From Candidatus Bipolaricaulota bacterium (GTDB lineage Bacteria; Bipolaricaulota; Bipolaricaulia; Bipolaricaulales; Bipolaricaulaceae): a stretch of DNA of 6,352 nt. The notes beneath the pieces were generated by a model. It was given only the letters and a program-made list of their open reading frames with translations. It searched no databases and was not told where the DNA came from. A program made the translations under genes and the position numbers. Below, one piece after another: positions 5,003 through 6,352 of the stretch. Numbering within the stretch: the stretch's first letter is position 1; each line of letters opens with the position of its first letter. The stretch is from assembly GCA_015661965.1 (NCBI GenBank), contig DQVA01000206.1, positions 1 to 6,352 of the forward strand, in the 5' to 3' direction.

Positions 5003-6352
5003 ATGGGGAACGGACAGGGGTTGGACCTTCCCACGCTTGAGAACTGGCTGTGGGAAGCGGCGTGTGTCATCCGGGGTCCGGTGGACGCCCCCAAGTTCAA
5101 GGACTACATCCTCCCCCTGATCTTCCTCAAGCGCCTTTCCGACGTGTTCGAGGACGAGCTTCAATCCTTGGCACAGGAATTCGGGGGGCGGTACAACGCC
5201 GATGCCCTGGTGGAGCAGGACCGCGTGCTCGTTCGCTTCTACATCCCGCCTCAAGCGCGCTGGCACGCGGTCCGGACAAAGACCAGGGGGCTGGGGGAGT
5301 ACCTCACCGAGGCGGTGCGGGCCGTGGCCCGGGAGAACCCCAAGCTCCAAGGGGTCATCGACATGGTGGACTTCAACGCCACCGCCGCGGGCCAGCGCAT
5401 CGTGCCCGACGAGTACCTGGCCCGCCTGATCGAGGTGCTCTCCAAGCATCGTCTGGGCCTGCGGGACGTGGAGCCGGACATCCTGGGCCGGGCCTACGAG
5501 TACCTATTGCGCAAGTTCGCCGAGGGGCAAGGTCAAAGCGCGGGCGAGTTCTACACCCCGCGCGAGGTGGCCATCCTCATGGCGAGGATCCTGGACCCCG
5601 AGCCCGGGATGACGGTCTACGACCCGTGCTGCGGCTCCGGCGGGCTTCTCATCAAGTGCCACCTGCGGCTCCTGGAGACCCACGGCGTGGAGGAGAACGG
5701 CCGGCGGGTACTCCCGCCCCGGGTGGCCTCCCTCAAGCTCTTCGGCCAGGAGATAAACCCCACCACATACGCCATGGCCAAGATGAACGCCTTCATCCAC
5801 GACATGGAAGCCGACATCGCCCTGGGGGACACCGTGCGCCGCCCGGCCTTCACCGACGCCCACGGCCGCCTGCGGACCTTCGACCTGGTGGTGGCGAATC
5901 CCATGTGGAACCAGAACTTCCCCCGGGAGATCTACGAGAACGACCCCTACGAGCGTTTTCGCTTCGGGATTCCCCCTTCCTCCAGCGCCGACTGGGGCTG
6001 GATCCAACACATGTACGCCTCCCTGGACGAGGGGGGCCGCATGGCGCTGGTCATCGACACCGGCTCGGTATCCCGGGGAAGCGGCAATCGCGGCTCCAAC
6101 CGGGAGCGCGACATCCGCAAAGCGTTCGTGGAGCACGACCTGATCGAGGCGGTGCTCCTGCTTCCGGAGAACCTCTTCTACAACACCACCGCCCCTGGGG
6201 TGATCATCGTGATCAACAAGCGGAAACGCCATCCGGGGGAGATCCTCCTCATCAACGCCTCCAAGCTCTTCGCCAAGGGCCGTCCCAAGAACTTCTTAGC
6301 CGAAGAGCACATCGAGACCACCGCCCGGATTTACCGCGAGTGGAAGGCCGAG
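5003..6352 (+). CDS. hsdM: Type I restriction-modification system, methyltransferase (M) subunit (partial, right end missing)
   Basis: The open frame gives 450 residues without a stop and continues past the edge. HsdM transfers a methyl group from S-adenosylmethionine to adenine N6 in the recognition site; with HsdS it protects the host DNA, and with HsdR it forms the restriction enzyme. The N-terminal helical HsdM domain spans about 8-150 (LENWLWEAACVIRGPVDAPK, then FKDYILPLIFLKRLSDVFED). The N6-methyltransferase domain follows: FYTPREVA at 183-190 (motif X), VYDPCCGSGG at 205-214 (motif I, cofactor binding), FGQEINP at 247-253, and VVANPMWNQ at 296-304, the catalytic motif IV. It reads NPMW, where many HsdM proteins have NPPF or NPPY. 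The start is ATG 5003 without a ribosome binding site; TTG 5021 would give the compact start MDLPTLENW. HsdS and HsdR would be expected downstream. Confidence 0.93.
   Translation, partial: MGNGQGLDLPTLENWLWEAACVIRGPVDAPKFKDYILPLIFLKRLSDVFEDELQSLAQEFGGRYNADALVEQDRVLVRFYIPPQARWHAVRTKTRGLGEYLTEAVRAVARENPKLQGVIDMVDFNATAAGQRIVPDEYLARLIEVLSKHRLGLRDVEPDILGRAYEYLLRKFAEGQGQSAGEFYTPREVAILMARILDPEPGMTVYDPCCGSGGLLIKCHLRLLETHGVEENGRRVLPPRVASLKLFGQEINPTTYAMAKMNAFIHDMEADIALGDTVRRPAFTDAHGRLRTFDLVVANPMWNQNFPREIYENDPYERFRFGIPPSSSADWGWIQHMYASLDEGGRMALVIDTGSVSRGSGNRGSNRERDIRKAFVEHDLIEAVLLLPENLFYNTTAPGVIIVINKRKRHPGEILLINASKLFAKGRPKNFLAEEHIETTARIYREWKAE

Noticed and set aside
5504..6232. Minus-strand frame of 242 residues opposite hsdM
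   Set aside because: Shadow of the methyltransferase frame, which holds all expected motifs.

Overview
The window is strongly GC-rich bacterial DNA, tightly packed, with six substantial coding regions and a short start of a seventh. The site-2 protease RseP, a signal-peptide-bearing metallophosphoesterase and a beta-strand-rich protein ending in Phe all point to a bacterium with an envelope, probably including an outer membrane. I cannot name a phylum with confidence; a deep-branching, high-GC lineage is possible but is only an impression.

Left part (1-2085) is read on the minus strand. From right to left along transcription it holds: a small hydrophobic protein with a beta-barrel-like C-terminus (1642-2085); a secreted calcineurin-like metallophosphoesterase (878-1669) whose start overlaps it by 28 bases; a 271-base intergenic stretch (607-877) with a candidate promoter and three good hairpins; a NYN/LabA-type PIN-like nuclease (76-606); and the first eleven codons of an unrecognised gene that leaves the window at base 1.

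Centre (2132-4770) is read on the plus strand and is housekeeping. tilS (tRNA-Ile lysidine synthetase) overlaps rseP (site-2 intramembrane protease) by ATGA, so the two are probably one operon. The junction between the leftward and rightward blocks is only about 46 bases and carries two overlapping perfect palindromes.

Right part: after a gene-free, less GC-rich 232-base gap with inverted repeats and a candidate promoter, a type I restriction-modification methyltransferase subunit (hsdM) starts at 5003 and runs off the right edge after 450 codons. The specificity and restriction subunits would be expected beyond the window. This looks like the left border of a defence module placed directly behind a core operon.

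No rRNA, tRNA, CRISPR array or insertion sequence was seen. I found no clear new multi-gene system. The most open items are the structured 607-877 region, the palindromic divergent junction and the beta-strand-rich protein/phosphoesterase pair.
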